NCBI GenBank assembly: GCA_947305245.1
Contig: CAMZDG010000006.1
Span: 59,465 to 123,464 of the forward strand
Origin: an uncultured Lachnospiraceae bacterium
Lineage (GTDB): Bacteria > Bacillota > Clostridia > Lachnospirales > Lachnospiraceae
DNA: 64,000 bases
Direction: 5' to 3'
Numbering within the stretch: the first letter of the stretch is position 1; the number at the start of each line of letters is the position of its first letter. Of the stretch, positions 26,101 through 30,502 are shown in pieces. The translations under genes were made by a program, and so were the position numbers. The notes beneath the pieces are model-generated. The model saw nothing but the letters and a program-made list of their open reading frames with translations. It was not told the origin of the DNA and did not search any database.

Positions 26101-26748
26101 GAAGGTCTTCATGGTCACGCCGCAGGATACCTCCCCGTTCCCCATCTCGGACTTCGGGAACACGTAGAACTCCGCGTACTGACCGGGCTTCAGGGTGATC
26201 GTCTCAGAACCGTTGTCCAGCGGGTTCACCACCAGGCACTCCAGTTCGCCGGTGAGCAGGTACACCGTGCTCAGCCAGTCGTCGGTCACCTCCACCCATC
26301 CACAGGTGCCGCGGATACCGGTCACCATCGTGGAGGTTCGGATGTTGAAGGCCTCGTCGTTTGCCAGGGGCACCGTCACGTTGAAGAATATCTTTCCCTT
26401 GAGGGTGCGGACCTCGAGCTTTTTCGAGAGGAACGCCTTCTTCAGCATGGTCTCCGTGTTCTCGTCCAGCTTGATGACCTTGGTCTCGTCCAGGCTGACC
26501 CAGGCGTAGCTTTCGCTGTCCGTGACCTGATGGTCGCCGTTATACAGCTGCATGCCGTCCCAGAGGTCCAGTTCCTCTTTTGCGCTGCTTTCCACGCGAA
26601 CGGTTCCCTGCGTCTTTTCCAGGACGAACTTCGTCGCCTTTTTCTTTGCCGCGTAAGCCACCTGCGTGACCATCAGCACCGCCGTCATAACCAGCAAGGC
26701 GCCCATCACTTTCTTCAGCAAATGCAGCTTTTGATATCTATTACTCAT
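8149..26748 (-). CDS. Giant BspA-family modular surface protein (6,199 aa)
   Basis: One uninterrupted frame. The start is the ATG at 26748 (GGAGGT 7 nt upstream at 26756-26761), not the in-frame ATG at 26775, which precedes that ribosome site. Approximate residues: signal peptide 1-32; FecR 35-200; charged linker 205-290; beta-solenoid 295-510; InlB-type 535-720; Listeria-Bacteroides repeats 720-1265; two Big_2-like Ig domains 1266-1450; more Listeria-Bacteroides repeats to 2130; nine DUF285 super-modules 2135-4795, each ending in a (Y/A)xID...GYFTDK-like motif; InlB-like domains to 5230; beta-solenoid 5240-5380; LRR_5 5430-5590; second solenoid 5710-5850; LRR_5 5866-6165; Asp/Gly/Asn-rich tail. 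No LPXTG, SLH, GW or other anchor is visible. BspA relatives act in adhesion, so this is probably an extracellular adhesin; its ligand is unknown. Confidence 0.93.
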   Translation of the reverse strand: MSNRYQKLHLLKKVMGALLVMTAVLMVTQVAYAAKKKATKFVLEKTQGTVRVESSAKEELDLWDGMQLYNGDHQVTDSESYAWVSLDETKVIKLDENTETMLKKAFLSKKLEVRTLKGKIFFNVTVPLANDEAFNIRTSTMVTGIRGTCGWVEVTDDWLSTVYLLTGELECLVVNPLDNGSETITLKPGQYAEFYVFPKSEMGNGEVSCGVTMKTFTKEDIPGFVLEEILGNQELIDKILKESGIDLNGLTKEYVEERKLADQEKHQKEIRLIEEKAAEELNVVEKDPVWKPANTDRPSAVAYLIMPQTAETVQKYLDAEKYGRVVLLPGNGTEDDNTLKVDVDFTAPEGKTLEARAGVPVRVLKGSSFTVDGTANLYARMSNEGTVTVRSSNTLMLQDVLVNMGILEITETGRLVLGKGMTTNGTFKNAGTVEAAPEASGEEMIVIDGGEVIMLSGMISSNRYETIMRVASGAKAEFHFSGGTIANEMEDGASILAGEEDFQVTVLGTDIIGVTDTILGKEAVLERYNAGSVFRKDERFHLIELDKVDSYPVVVADVEHGTIIAPSRVEVGAKVTLIAVPDEGYKLESLTVNAYNAKTKRIGGSVSLAADHSFSMPASDVIVGGSFVKIEAEAKYQVNVTAADGGTVSATPAEADAGETVSLSIRKGEGHELESLTVTSADGSAIGVVASGEGYQFVMPASNVNVRATFRALDVNVVFYDEDKVTVLNHQTVPYGTVPKYAGSTEPEKESDEEYSYTFAGWKLGEDGETYAADATLPAVKKDAKFIAVYAKKELDKPYVAPTVYTVTWRDWDGSVIKEDRGLAWGTIPRYEGDVVYRDPDAQYTYDMTGWTSAAGTFHNGEELPAVTANITYTAHYDLTIRKYTILWVNEDGSELEKDTLVPYGETPEYNGPEPAKQRTPQYTFRFAGWDGGVVPVTGDKTYTAKYTEELNSYLITFLNDEGNLIEEKEWNYGETPAVSTTPEKQGTPQYSYDFTGWDHEIEPVTGDDTYKAVFTGRTNTYKVTWLNWDNTPLETQYNISFGTTASYPGATVPGRTGDAQYSYNFAGWEVGTTQYATGSLMPEVQGDLTLKAYFDEIVNQYDVTFLDDDGTTVIQATAAYDYGTEGTNYAPANPTKQETAKFIYTFDGWTVDGTTKYQTAADLPDVTGDVTYVATYKETIKQYAVSFINYDGTALMVNGQASQSYDYDTLGSAIARPADPTRDTDNDFHYQFSGWSDGQNDYAADNLPQVTGTVTYTATYQTTAVIHPTSVSLDQTDLELYIGGTSGSLTATVLPDTAENKNVQWTIGDTTLADLTKSTDGLTVTISPKANGDTTITVETEDGGKTATCDLHVRTAVTGVTLTTDSVQNKVILGAHSQATATLEPATASNKKVTWASGDENILKIVGDSETANVLGKATATITPVAAGSTTITVTTDDGGFSETLTLTVAGYNVRWENYDGTALAVQPNEPFDSDPAYPGTTDPTRDPDPQYSYIFTGWMANGVKYEMGVDALPKVNQNYTFRAYYTEKLNQYNVTFVDDDGTTSLKAATAYDYGTSGTGIVPPANPTKNPSVDKVFTFAGWTVDGTTVYETNADLPEVKGDITFKAVYSEDAREYTIKFHYDGDDLSKFHSQQVAYNTVPTYDNTYAPVKAATAQVTYTFVGWADADGNQGLTSVTGDKDYYAEFGEAGKTFGITYNLNAGGDASAKIENAVTSYIYGVGTTLPGSDKVTRDGYEFAGWYLIENPTANDAKVTTIGTTEAEDKTFFAQWTAKENTLTVELTGGGVFNIAGVGHEVDSYDKTFEEFGSMTHKYVTDQTVYVGVELMKTEIANPITELTTPNSITVVDADGQNVAVTYANGRYSFKMPPKDCKVTLNIVNYTVFFSEETENGYAYTNIANFADAGDLVHLYAVPDDTYEFSEFIITDTEGEDVNLALTKVEDNHYTFTMPANDLVILTIFEKEKFDVTFVDDDDANNTQLYVQQAVPYGTKPVYSGTSAPSKASTVGFNYTFKGWILTKDTATVPHVYTGGDDMPEVDGAITLKAYYEASVRSYTVSFDLMAEGDATAKINDTTVPTDYKYGTGVTLPTDVTRDDYTFTGWYEKNTPGTIVTAVGTTDSGDKTFCATWEERSAVYYTTGTDSANSGVLLSFYNSAGTDRTKLTNGILKSDAYVVHVPNVTTVKFVDDIYPSSVTAAFKGLYGLKKVENLENLHLDDAKDLSYMFDQCAALQEIDLSVLDLSSVTNMEYMFDSCSSLTSIRLTGDLSNVTSMANMFSYCTRLESVNMENLNVSSCKTMANMFADCNSLKEAKFSGINTALLEDMSYMFRNCKTLTVAEVNDFDTSNVVTMAYLFDNCSSLEEVDLSSWDTTKLTNMQSMFRDCAALKTVDLSGFDTSNVTSMTSLFNGCTNLMSVDLSSFDTKKVTDMYGMFYNCTNLYVIDVSSFDTGEVTKMGAMFASDFDDYNLTTIYASGNFKTTKVTNSTSMFWGRKNLTGGNGTTYVQAYTEASYAWIDGVDGKPGYFTDKSLIGEGLFYTLLAENSVNTLRLYGHSGAGRMPLTGDALDSSLYQSTNAAISIDVSAIQKVVITEEIQPTSVASAFKGCSALEEIENLEYLHVEGLTDLSEMFSGCSNLTELDLSSFDTTGATKMANIFSGCSNLETIYASDKFDASAVTDDDAANGGNMFTGCSKLVGGYGTRAYNDPNSATNYSYVISKNFARIDSRTAGNYQMGFFTDKNAKGDDIYYTLAQSGSDVKLTFYDHEETDSIKLLRGAMTSYSYSNGGILARSVTTVEFANEIHPGTLYDAFKNMTDLTTIVNLTNLKTDKVMNMYSAFENTGLTGTLNFSSFDTSHVIAADSMFAGCSDLEGLILNGWTNDELTSTVLMFSQCSGLKTLSLDGFMTDKVQSMYGMFYGCSSLTALDLSDFNTEQVEDMNDMFHNCTGLTVLDLSSFDTKNVEAMMNMFEADNTDTKLETIFVSDKFVLTNVQRSGNMFTNRTGLVGGAGTKYDNTVVDATYAVIDGGTTAPGYFTDITMLGATGVYYKIEDDGSDVVLHLFGTYASGMTPLANNALSSDQYVKGGAGAAAYDRTSITKVIIHEEIQPTSVEKAFQNCSRLTSIEGMGYLKTTGLDSMNYVFDGCEALNNLDLSGFDTASATTMIDMFKDCATLTSLDLTSFDTSSVTTMSGMFQGCTNLESVDLSSFDTEQVGTFGSMFENCKSLTELDLSSFDTRNAWGFSNMFYTNTVDYNLTTIYATDTFDPSHVGTDCGGAVFTNRMGLVGGQGTAYKNDPHSDSEYAIVDNPAASKPGFFTDKALMSKRIFYKLEMEGEETVLRLSATKKAGWQQVYAGMLNSSQYTNTSGETAITKEDITQVIIEEPIYPVNMDSAFYQCIKLKEIQNIEYLNTEDVTSMAKAFNDCRVLAALDLSWFDTAGVTSMKEMFTNSGALKTIYASESFVLTGLTDPDSDKDMFQSCWSLVGGLGTRLYLYSEGYSNPVDKTYAWMDGRDGKKGYFTGKNIVDPSSIYYQFTLNDGTTDEYTLHFYNAEGTGRSRLAGGVMHALAYENGELGTWQYRLTEIKIEDNIVPSDMAFAFASMYGTTIEGLAKIDTKNVTSMRYAFSGMPELAGELDLSTWDLSNVTDMNHMFYNNYGITSVKLSGATDKLTDMSYMFGNDEGLTSVELSNFNTKNVTDMSYMFYDCLRLTEINLAGINTESVTDMSFMFYRCESATTIDVSSFDTASVTNMGAMFLACKAVTSLDLSGFHTSKLTNAYSMFFDCISLTSLDISSFSTSSLENAYRMFGSGAPDYNLRAIFASDQFVMTAAMERDNNGDEMFLNRLSLAGGAGTVYDANNISYTYAKLDGGKVNPGYFTDVAMYGKEGLYYSLANENGEVVLRLYNKYIGNMTEIKNKELSSNAYVSGNLDKTSIERVVIMDEIKPASVASAFEDCYQIESIEGLEKLDITGITDMSNMFKGCRNLEELDLSSFDTSHVTKMDNLFRDCYSLRTIYASPSFVTTNVTDTYDENGYPNMFEGSESLIGGAGTMHQWLEATYNSGDKEMARIDGTFDGTHYLPGYFTDKDATPEEIYYDIQEVGSDLVLSFYSSDGTGREKLSYGSLCSYDYYSSVYSTRNVTKVDFVDEIHPTNLTCAFKDMNVQSFENFDHLKTDKVMHMGAAFYELPLSGNLDLSKWNTSSVTSMYAMFVDAYNLTGITLTGLDLSSVTDMEQTFAGCEKLKTIDLSNLDASNVTTFYGLFMDCSELKSIDFTNFSTSSATNMAGMFRDCYKLTSLDLRSFDTSNVTNMDSMFYECTSLTTVDLSSFDTSKVVYMTSMFKTDDPDQKLTTIYVSDKFDVSNVTESEDMFTNREGLEGGLGTTYDTDHTDKAYARIDGGNTAHGYFTERTALGRITLSGNTAIGETLTVTVTDTDPGVGTLHYEWQRIDVDGNASTIENENGNTYTITDNDGGCLLACVVTAPNTPDVRTLVTKERVLGVDKTVTFVVNLPDTSIDVSAHQPLDQTVAAGGKVVEPATFPKFIEGYAFNGWYSDDALTKQWDFENDAVGEDVTLRAKWNAPIYWRVADNTLYLQSSNADGAIKLENQQFNNAGPTAPWFDTSLYDRVEHVVIKADIYPTYMSYWWRDPNGNVIRNITGLDKIHTEDVVDMSGLFAGAILLNPNTLDLSHFNTSKVQKMNGMFQEVGNDLQDGIYYLDISSFDTSNVTHMNYMFADMDLIQTIYASDSFVTSSLVSAGGTYMFSNCVNLVGECGTTFDWGEINSDYARIDKGSWVGEGYFSSKPETRTIHVQYLDGYGGTTGDVIWTATPTGAQAEFTVNGLKNTTLQVHEQDQIYIEIKLMSGYEFESDPLGSKGQRDDIYSSNYDYLSNVYSGNGYADFEFVMPDEDVWIYVKTQKEVDTAEGSITTYYQIWNTAANDYTAIPAGGTLTAYDENGNVVDSVASGEELTLKIEPMDGYQLAKVKAVYWDVNAGVSYEFGNYGSEINGITIDNATGIGTVNYEVTNSIFGSRLIFEVTFMENMEYALQFLPGIMDGRNFVVKDYAGSLTATVDGNVVKKVKTGEEVELTITPAQDYRLLGLNAVYTDGTDSKAIELLQSKTEENKYSFTVGSVYFSGDETPSIAVLGVFKYGYDVTPQTVTAGGSFSLSVGGNTIGQSVPVGETVTITASPNEGLIVDQLTVLTEDGGRVDVIKSADAENVYTFTMPESNVTVKATFKAASEGTTMNLTGYQTVSAIQNYLNMSGVSEVKLKPVSGDYTYITVFDDLEIPAGKTLTVDDEVILQIGDSVTLTVNDGGLLSNYGQIFNRGTIQGLKDTSSSGFANRGLLFNRGTLDFTDCTIENYGEFYSTTDPSGTFEDYNTSSTVISASQGTIGTCGDWCGYAVFGSENNYEVRIIGTGVMSDFSSDTMPWKAIRDGVKNIVVYDGIQYVAGDSFRGHTGLTTVELPASVHSIGKYAFEGCTNLTTVKLPSDLTDMGIYAFANCGLTSVTYYGAPTEPGIYLPPSLSEVPSFCFYRCPLAEKVVISEGTKGIANDAFDAQTMAQTDKLEEIWLPKSLEYINSAAFIGRDGLTTVYYAGSAAEWSNLLRSVEDTKFTDGTMEVLYYNYVSNLQIANNANGTVKAEVDGTEATTAMGGKNVKLVITPDAGAEVNIISVKTASGTTLTVAQNNTFEMPCEKVTINVTFLFTAGATEFTGSAEQLQGVLNANTSVKLTSDLTLTGDLTIPAGKTLFVMDGATLTIPEEIQVKIEENAILCTYGTVSNSGDLLNKGQISIRDQGTLINETNGAIGNGGRIDGDYENYGVVGVPVTAGGWQYYELTSKDLTVFGDGALPDYDSNNNRAPWKKSGYDKDTLETVTIRKGITSIGYADFYYVQSVKSISIPDGVTSIGGFAFSGTAIETIVIPDSVLTIGNGVFRECGKLNSVTLGKNITSIPKQCFEYCRSLAEFRIDSVITSIGDSAFAGCSSLKKVEFADDCNITEWGTSIFYWCDGLETINLPEGMTEIPYDMFFSCDALKEITIPESVKTIGYSAFYGCEKLQKITLPKNVEILINGAFGACPALTEVTLSENLTTIAEDAFIQCTSLTKIALPEKVKYIGEDAFADCTNLKELTVSKKVTGVHGRAFRGVALTDIYFDGTREEWAEVEDMYPSGATVHCSDDNDGNDGNGGDNGNDGNDGNDGNNG
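24800..25869. repeat. Copy B of the 1.07-kb block shared by the two giant genes
   Basis: Partner of 4826-5895 at offset 19,974. Downstream of it the genes stay similar (signal peptide and FecR region, 26120-26748 versus 6150-6780) but carry scattered substitutions and a small indel near 26010-26040. Confidence 0.9.
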
Positions 26749-26801
26749 CTTCCTGACCTCCGTGAAATCGATCATTCGGGAAACTACAAATTTACTGAAA
26801 T

Positions 26802-26830
26802 ATCATATCATAAAACCATTTACTTTTCTA
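26802..26830 (-). promoter_or_regulatory. Candidate sigma-A promoter for the 6,199-aa giant gene
   Basis: On the minus strand TAGAAA (26825-26830) and TATGAT (26802-26807) are separated by 17 bp. The spacer matches that of the paralogue's promoter at 6834-6862 almost base for base. Confidence 0.6.
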
Positions 26831-26860
26831 CAATAAATTGTGAATTTCGTCCAAAAAACC

Positions 26861-26910
26861 CAATAAAATAAACAAAGACGGGGAAACTGTCTACTGTTTC
26901 CACCGTCTTT
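26861..26910 (-). terminator. Intrinsic terminator after the TIR-domain gene
   Basis: Stem arms at 26874-26887 and 26896-26910 (AAAGACGG.GGAAAC type), followed on the minus strand by a T-rich GTTTATTTTATT. It is homologous to the hairpin at 6909-6938, so the terminator-promoter-gene cassette seems to have been duplicated as a unit. Confidence 0.75.
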
Positions 26911-26948
26911 GCTGGGTTTTTGATTCAATTTTCTTATTTTTTAAGGGT

Positions 26949-29900
26949 TTAGTAGGCCTTATTTATGAGTTCGTCCAGGGTCAGGGGGACATGCTTCAGG
27001 ATGATCTCCGTGGATTTTTCATACAGGGAATCCTCCCGGTTGATCTTATAGGCCACGTTCGCCTTCGGGAAGAAGGTATCCGTATCATCATACAGGGTCA
27101 TGGTCTGCTTCCAGGTGTCCGTATCCAGCGCTAGTCCGTTCTCATCCGTCACGGTGACAATCAGTCTCTTTCTCGCAGGGTCATCGTAGCAGGTGAGGGT
27201 CTTATCCGTGGAAGGCGTGGTCGGCTCGCCCATCTCGCAAGCGACAAGCTCCCTGCCCGTTGCGACCTCATAGAGGAAGAACCATCCGTCTCTGGAGTAA
27301 AGTGCGATCACTTCGTCATTCTTTGCGAAGGCAACGTCCGCGATCACCTGTCCCTCGAGTATCTTGATCTCACGGGTCATGGCCTGCGTCGTAATATCAT
27401 AAATACGAAGGATGCCATCCGCGTCGTGTACTGCAAAGATGGGCTTTTCCTTGCCGAGAACTACCATCCCCTGTTCCTGCTCGGGGCCCTTGTCCTCGAT
27501 CTCATAGCGCGCCTTCGTCCTTACGTCGAACGCAATGAGCTTGTTTCTTCTTACATTGTCACCCTCGCAGGAGCCGACCAGAAGATAGCCATTCTCCCCG
27601 ATGGTAAGATACCCGTCGCCAAAGGTGCCATAAGGGCCGCCCCACTCTTCCGATCCTTGTGCAACGGCTTCCATGATCTCTCCCTCGCCGATCTGCCACA
27701 TGACTCTGCCGCCCGCTTCGCCGTACGCAGCGCCCTGCTTATAGGTGAGATATGCCTGCAGCAGTTCGCCGCTTCCCAACTTGCAGTAGCCCTGCTCGAT
27801 CCTGTGCTCTGCCGCCTCTTCGATGAGAAGGCTGCACTGCTTCGTCTCCATGTCATAAACATACAGTTTTAAGCCTTTTTCAAACGTGAAATGTCTTTCA
27901 TCGGACCAGAACTCGGCATCATAGAGCTGATAGAGCGACGCATAGGATCCAAGGTCCTCATAGCTGACGTCCACCGTCTTCTTGATCTTGTCAGACGCTA
28001 CGTCAACAAAATATAATCTGGCAGCCGCAGTCGAATTATCCAGATCCTGAATGACCACGAGCGTGTCCTCGTTGACCTTTTGAAGCTTCATCCTGCTTCG
28101 TCTGATCGTCTCGATCTCCTTCGTCCAATCGGGCGCCTTCACCTCAGGATCCTTTGCAGGCCTTTGCACGTAAATGCGTCTCATGTTGTCATCGCAGAGG
28201 ATCACCTGTACTAAATTCTCGTCCATGACATAGCCGTAGCCGCCGTCGCTGGTCGCATAATTCTCCGTGATCTCAAGAAGGACAATGTGCGTCTTTGCCG
28301 AGAAGGGCGCAAGAGAATAGCCGGCGGAGCCATACCAGGAGTAATTATTTCCGTCTGCCGCAAGATCCGAGCGCGCATAAGTATCCTGATCGATCCAGCT
28401 TCTCTTCAGAACACTCTCCGCAGAGGACTGGGTCGAGTCCACAAGACGGCCGTTGTCCACGCGATAGAAGAAGTTCATGCCAAGGCAGGATGCCATGATC
28501 GCATTGTTCTCTCCGGCCAGGAAGGTCGTCGCGTAAGGCTGGGTCATGCCGCGCTCCGGCAGGGCCATGGGAACCAGGGACTCTTCTCCCTTCTTTCCGT
28601 CAAAGAAGATCTGCTCCATGGAAACGCCGCCGAGGTCAGGCCGGTAATGCAGTGCCAGAACGCATTGCGTGTCAACGTGGCAAAGCATTCCGATCGTGAA
28701 CGGATAGTCTGAATGCCCGTCATAATCTATGATCTCCAGGGCCTTTACCGTCAGCTCTTCGAGGTCGGCAAGGAAGACATAGCCCTTGCGACTATAGCTA
28801 TTATATCTGCTCTCATAGAGCATAAAGGTGAAATAACGGCCGTCCTTAGAAAAGGCGCCAACTTGGTCGCCAAAGGCGATCATGTCTGCCCGGTCCTCAC
28901 TGAACTCTGCAAGGGAGATCTCCTTTTGCACCTCACCGCTCTTCGTGTCAAGCAGGCGCAGGGCGCACTTTTCTGCAAAGAAATCGCCGACCATGTCAAC
29001 GACTGCAAGCGTTTTTCCGTCCGCGGAAAGGCAGGCGAAATCAGCAGATCCGCTCTTGCCGAGCATGTGCGACCAAACAAGACTTCCGTCCTCCAGCTTC
29101 AGCGCCGTGATGCATTCCTCCACGCAGCAAAGGAGCAGTCCCTCATCCTCCAAAAGGAGAATTCTGTGCTTCGCCGTCACGTCATAATAATAGTCTCGCG
29201 ACTGGCAGTCTCCCATCCAGATCTGACTGCCGTCCTGGGTGGAAAAGCAGCGGATATAGCCTCTGTTTCCCAGCGTATACACCCTCGAGCCATCCTTGGA
29301 AAGTGCCATGCACTGCACGTCGTCTTCCTGCTCGATGATACCCACGGTGCGAAGGCAGTTCGAATTCTGACCGGCACCGAGTGCGCGATAAAGCAGGAAT
29401 TCTGCCTCCTGCGCGAACTCCTCGCGGCCTTCCTTCGTGGACACTGCAAGACGCGCCGCGTTGATCGCGCCCCTGGCGTCTCCCTTTTCATAAAGGAGCT
29501 GGCCGCTTCGGATCAGCGCCTCCGCCTCGCTGCGCTTTAGGTCAGCGTTCTTATCCTGTATTTCCACGTATTGGATCTTGATCTCTTCATTCTGCGACTG
29601 GATCTGTATGTTCTGCTCTTCAATCTGCTGATTTCTCGCGCTGATCTCGCGGTTTTTCAAATAGATCGAGGTGCTGAACGCCAGTGCGACCACCATCACC
29701 AGTGCCATCAGCGCCACGAGCCTTCTCATCTTCTGGCGCTTTTCGCGCTGCCACAGGGAGTCAAACGGGCATCCGAGGAGTGCAGCATACAGGCGCACTG
29801 CTTCCTTGCGGAGCCTGCTCTCCTTATAGTGATGGTTGACGTCCGTCAGATTCGCCGCCAGCGGCTCTACTTCACGGATGGATTCGTTTCCGTCTGCATC

Positions 29901-30425
29901 CCTCTCCACGGCCTGCGTCAAAAGCTTCGGGAAGGATTCGTCCGGCGTACCGTCCACGAGGACGCCGATCACGTGATCCCTGCCGTTCTTCTCGATGAAA
30001 TACGCGATCTCCCTCTCGCACCAGATCGACTTGAGCAGGTTCGGCGTGCAGATCACGATCAGGAACTTACTGTGATCGAGCGCAGTCTGAATGCTCTCCG
30101 TCAGGTTGCTCGATACGGGGAGCTCCTCCTCGTCGCGGAACACCTTGCCGAGCTTCTTCTTTCCGTCCTTACGAAGCTCCTTCGGGATCACGTAGCGCTC
30201 CACCATGGTGTGGATCTTCTTTGCGACCTTCTTGTCGAGCTCCGTGTGACGATAGCTGATGAACGCAACATACTCGCGCACGTGCTTCTCCGCCAGCTTC
30301 TCGTGCTTCTTTTCCGTCTGCTTCTTTTCTTCCTGATTTTCTGCCGCCTTTTCTTGCTTTTTTTCTTCCTTGTTTTCCGTCAGCTTCTCTTCCTGCTGCA
30401 TTTCTTCCAGCTTGTTTTCTTCCAT
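26949..30425 (-). CDS. TIR domain - transmembrane - coiled-coil - beta-propeller protein
   Basis: 1,158 aa; GAGGGAG precedes the ATG. Residues 1-50 are a Glu/Lys/Gln-rich low-complexity helix. A TIR domain spans about 51-160 (AFISYRH at 54-60, FRDEE at 96-100, SIWCEREI at 133-140); E139 sits where NADase-type TIR domains carry the catalytic Glu. Basic KREKRQKMRR precedes a TM helix at about 235-256, then a Gln/Asn/Glu-rich coiled coil (258-305), and about 800 residues of WD/PQQ-like blades. The inside-positive rule puts TIR in the cytosol and the propeller outside. Bacterial TIR domains can cleave NAD+ or make cyclic ADP-ribose signals, or act as scaffolds; which applies here is unknown. It lies 77 bp downstream of the DHH gene and is probably co-transcribed with it. 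Confidence 0.88.
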   Translation of the reverse strand: MEENKLEEMQQEEKLTENKEEKKQEKAAENQEEKKQTEKKHEKLAEKHVREYVAFISYRHTELDKKVAKKIHTMVERYVIPKELRKDGKKKLGKVFRDEEELPVSSNLTESIQTALDHSKFLIVICTPNLLKSIWCEREIAYFIEKNGRDHVIGVLVDGTPDESFPKLLTQAVERDADGNESIREVEPLAANLTDVNHHYKESRLRKEAVRLYAALLGCPFDSLWQREKRQKMRRLVALMALVMVVALAFSTSIYLKNREISARNQQIEEQNIQIQSQNEEIKIQYVEIQDKNADLKRSEAEALIRSGQLLYEKGDARGAINAARLAVSTKEGREEFAQEAEFLLYRALGAGQNSNCLRTVGIIEQEDDVQCMALSKDGSRVYTLGNRGYIRCFSTQDGSQIWMGDCQSRDYYYDVTAKHRILLLEDEGLLLCCVEECITALKLEDGSLVWSHMLGKSGSADFACLSADGKTLAVVDMVGDFFAEKCALRLLDTKSGEVQKEISLAEFSEDRADMIAFGDQVGAFSKDGRYFTFMLYESRYNSYSRKGYVFLADLEELTVKALEIIDYDGHSDYPFTIGMLCHVDTQCVLALHYRPDLGGVSMEQIFFDGKKGEESLVPMALPERGMTQPYATTFLAGENNAIMASCLGMNFFYRVDNGRLVDSTQSSAESVLKRSWIDQDTYARSDLAADGNNYSWYGSAGYSLAPFSAKTHIVLLEITENYATSDGGYGYVMDENLVQVILCDDNMRRIYVQRPAKDPEVKAPDWTKEIETIRRSRMKLQKVNEDTLVVIQDLDNSTAAARLYFVDVASDKIKKTVDVSYEDLGSYASLYQLYDAEFWSDERHFTFEKGLKLYVYDMETKQCSLLIEEAAEHRIEQGYCKLGSGELLQAYLTYKQGAAYGEAGGRVMWQIGEGEIMEAVAQGSEEWGGPYGTFGDGYLTIGENGYLLVGSCEGDNVRRNKLIAFDVRTKARYEIEDKGPEQEQGMVVLGKEKPIFAVHDADGILRIYDITTQAMTREIKILEGQVIADVAFAKNDEVIALYSRDGWFFLYEVATGRELVACEMGEPTTPSTDKTLTCYDDPARKRLIVTVTDENGLALDTDTWKQTMTLYDDTDTFFPKANVAYKINREDSLYEKSTEIILKHVPLTLDELINKAY

Positions 30426-30502
30426 CTTTCTCTCCCTCTCTGCCAGGTGCGGGAAGGCGTCCGTGGCTTTTGGTAACCCGGCCGTCTCGAGCGAATGAGG
30501 TG

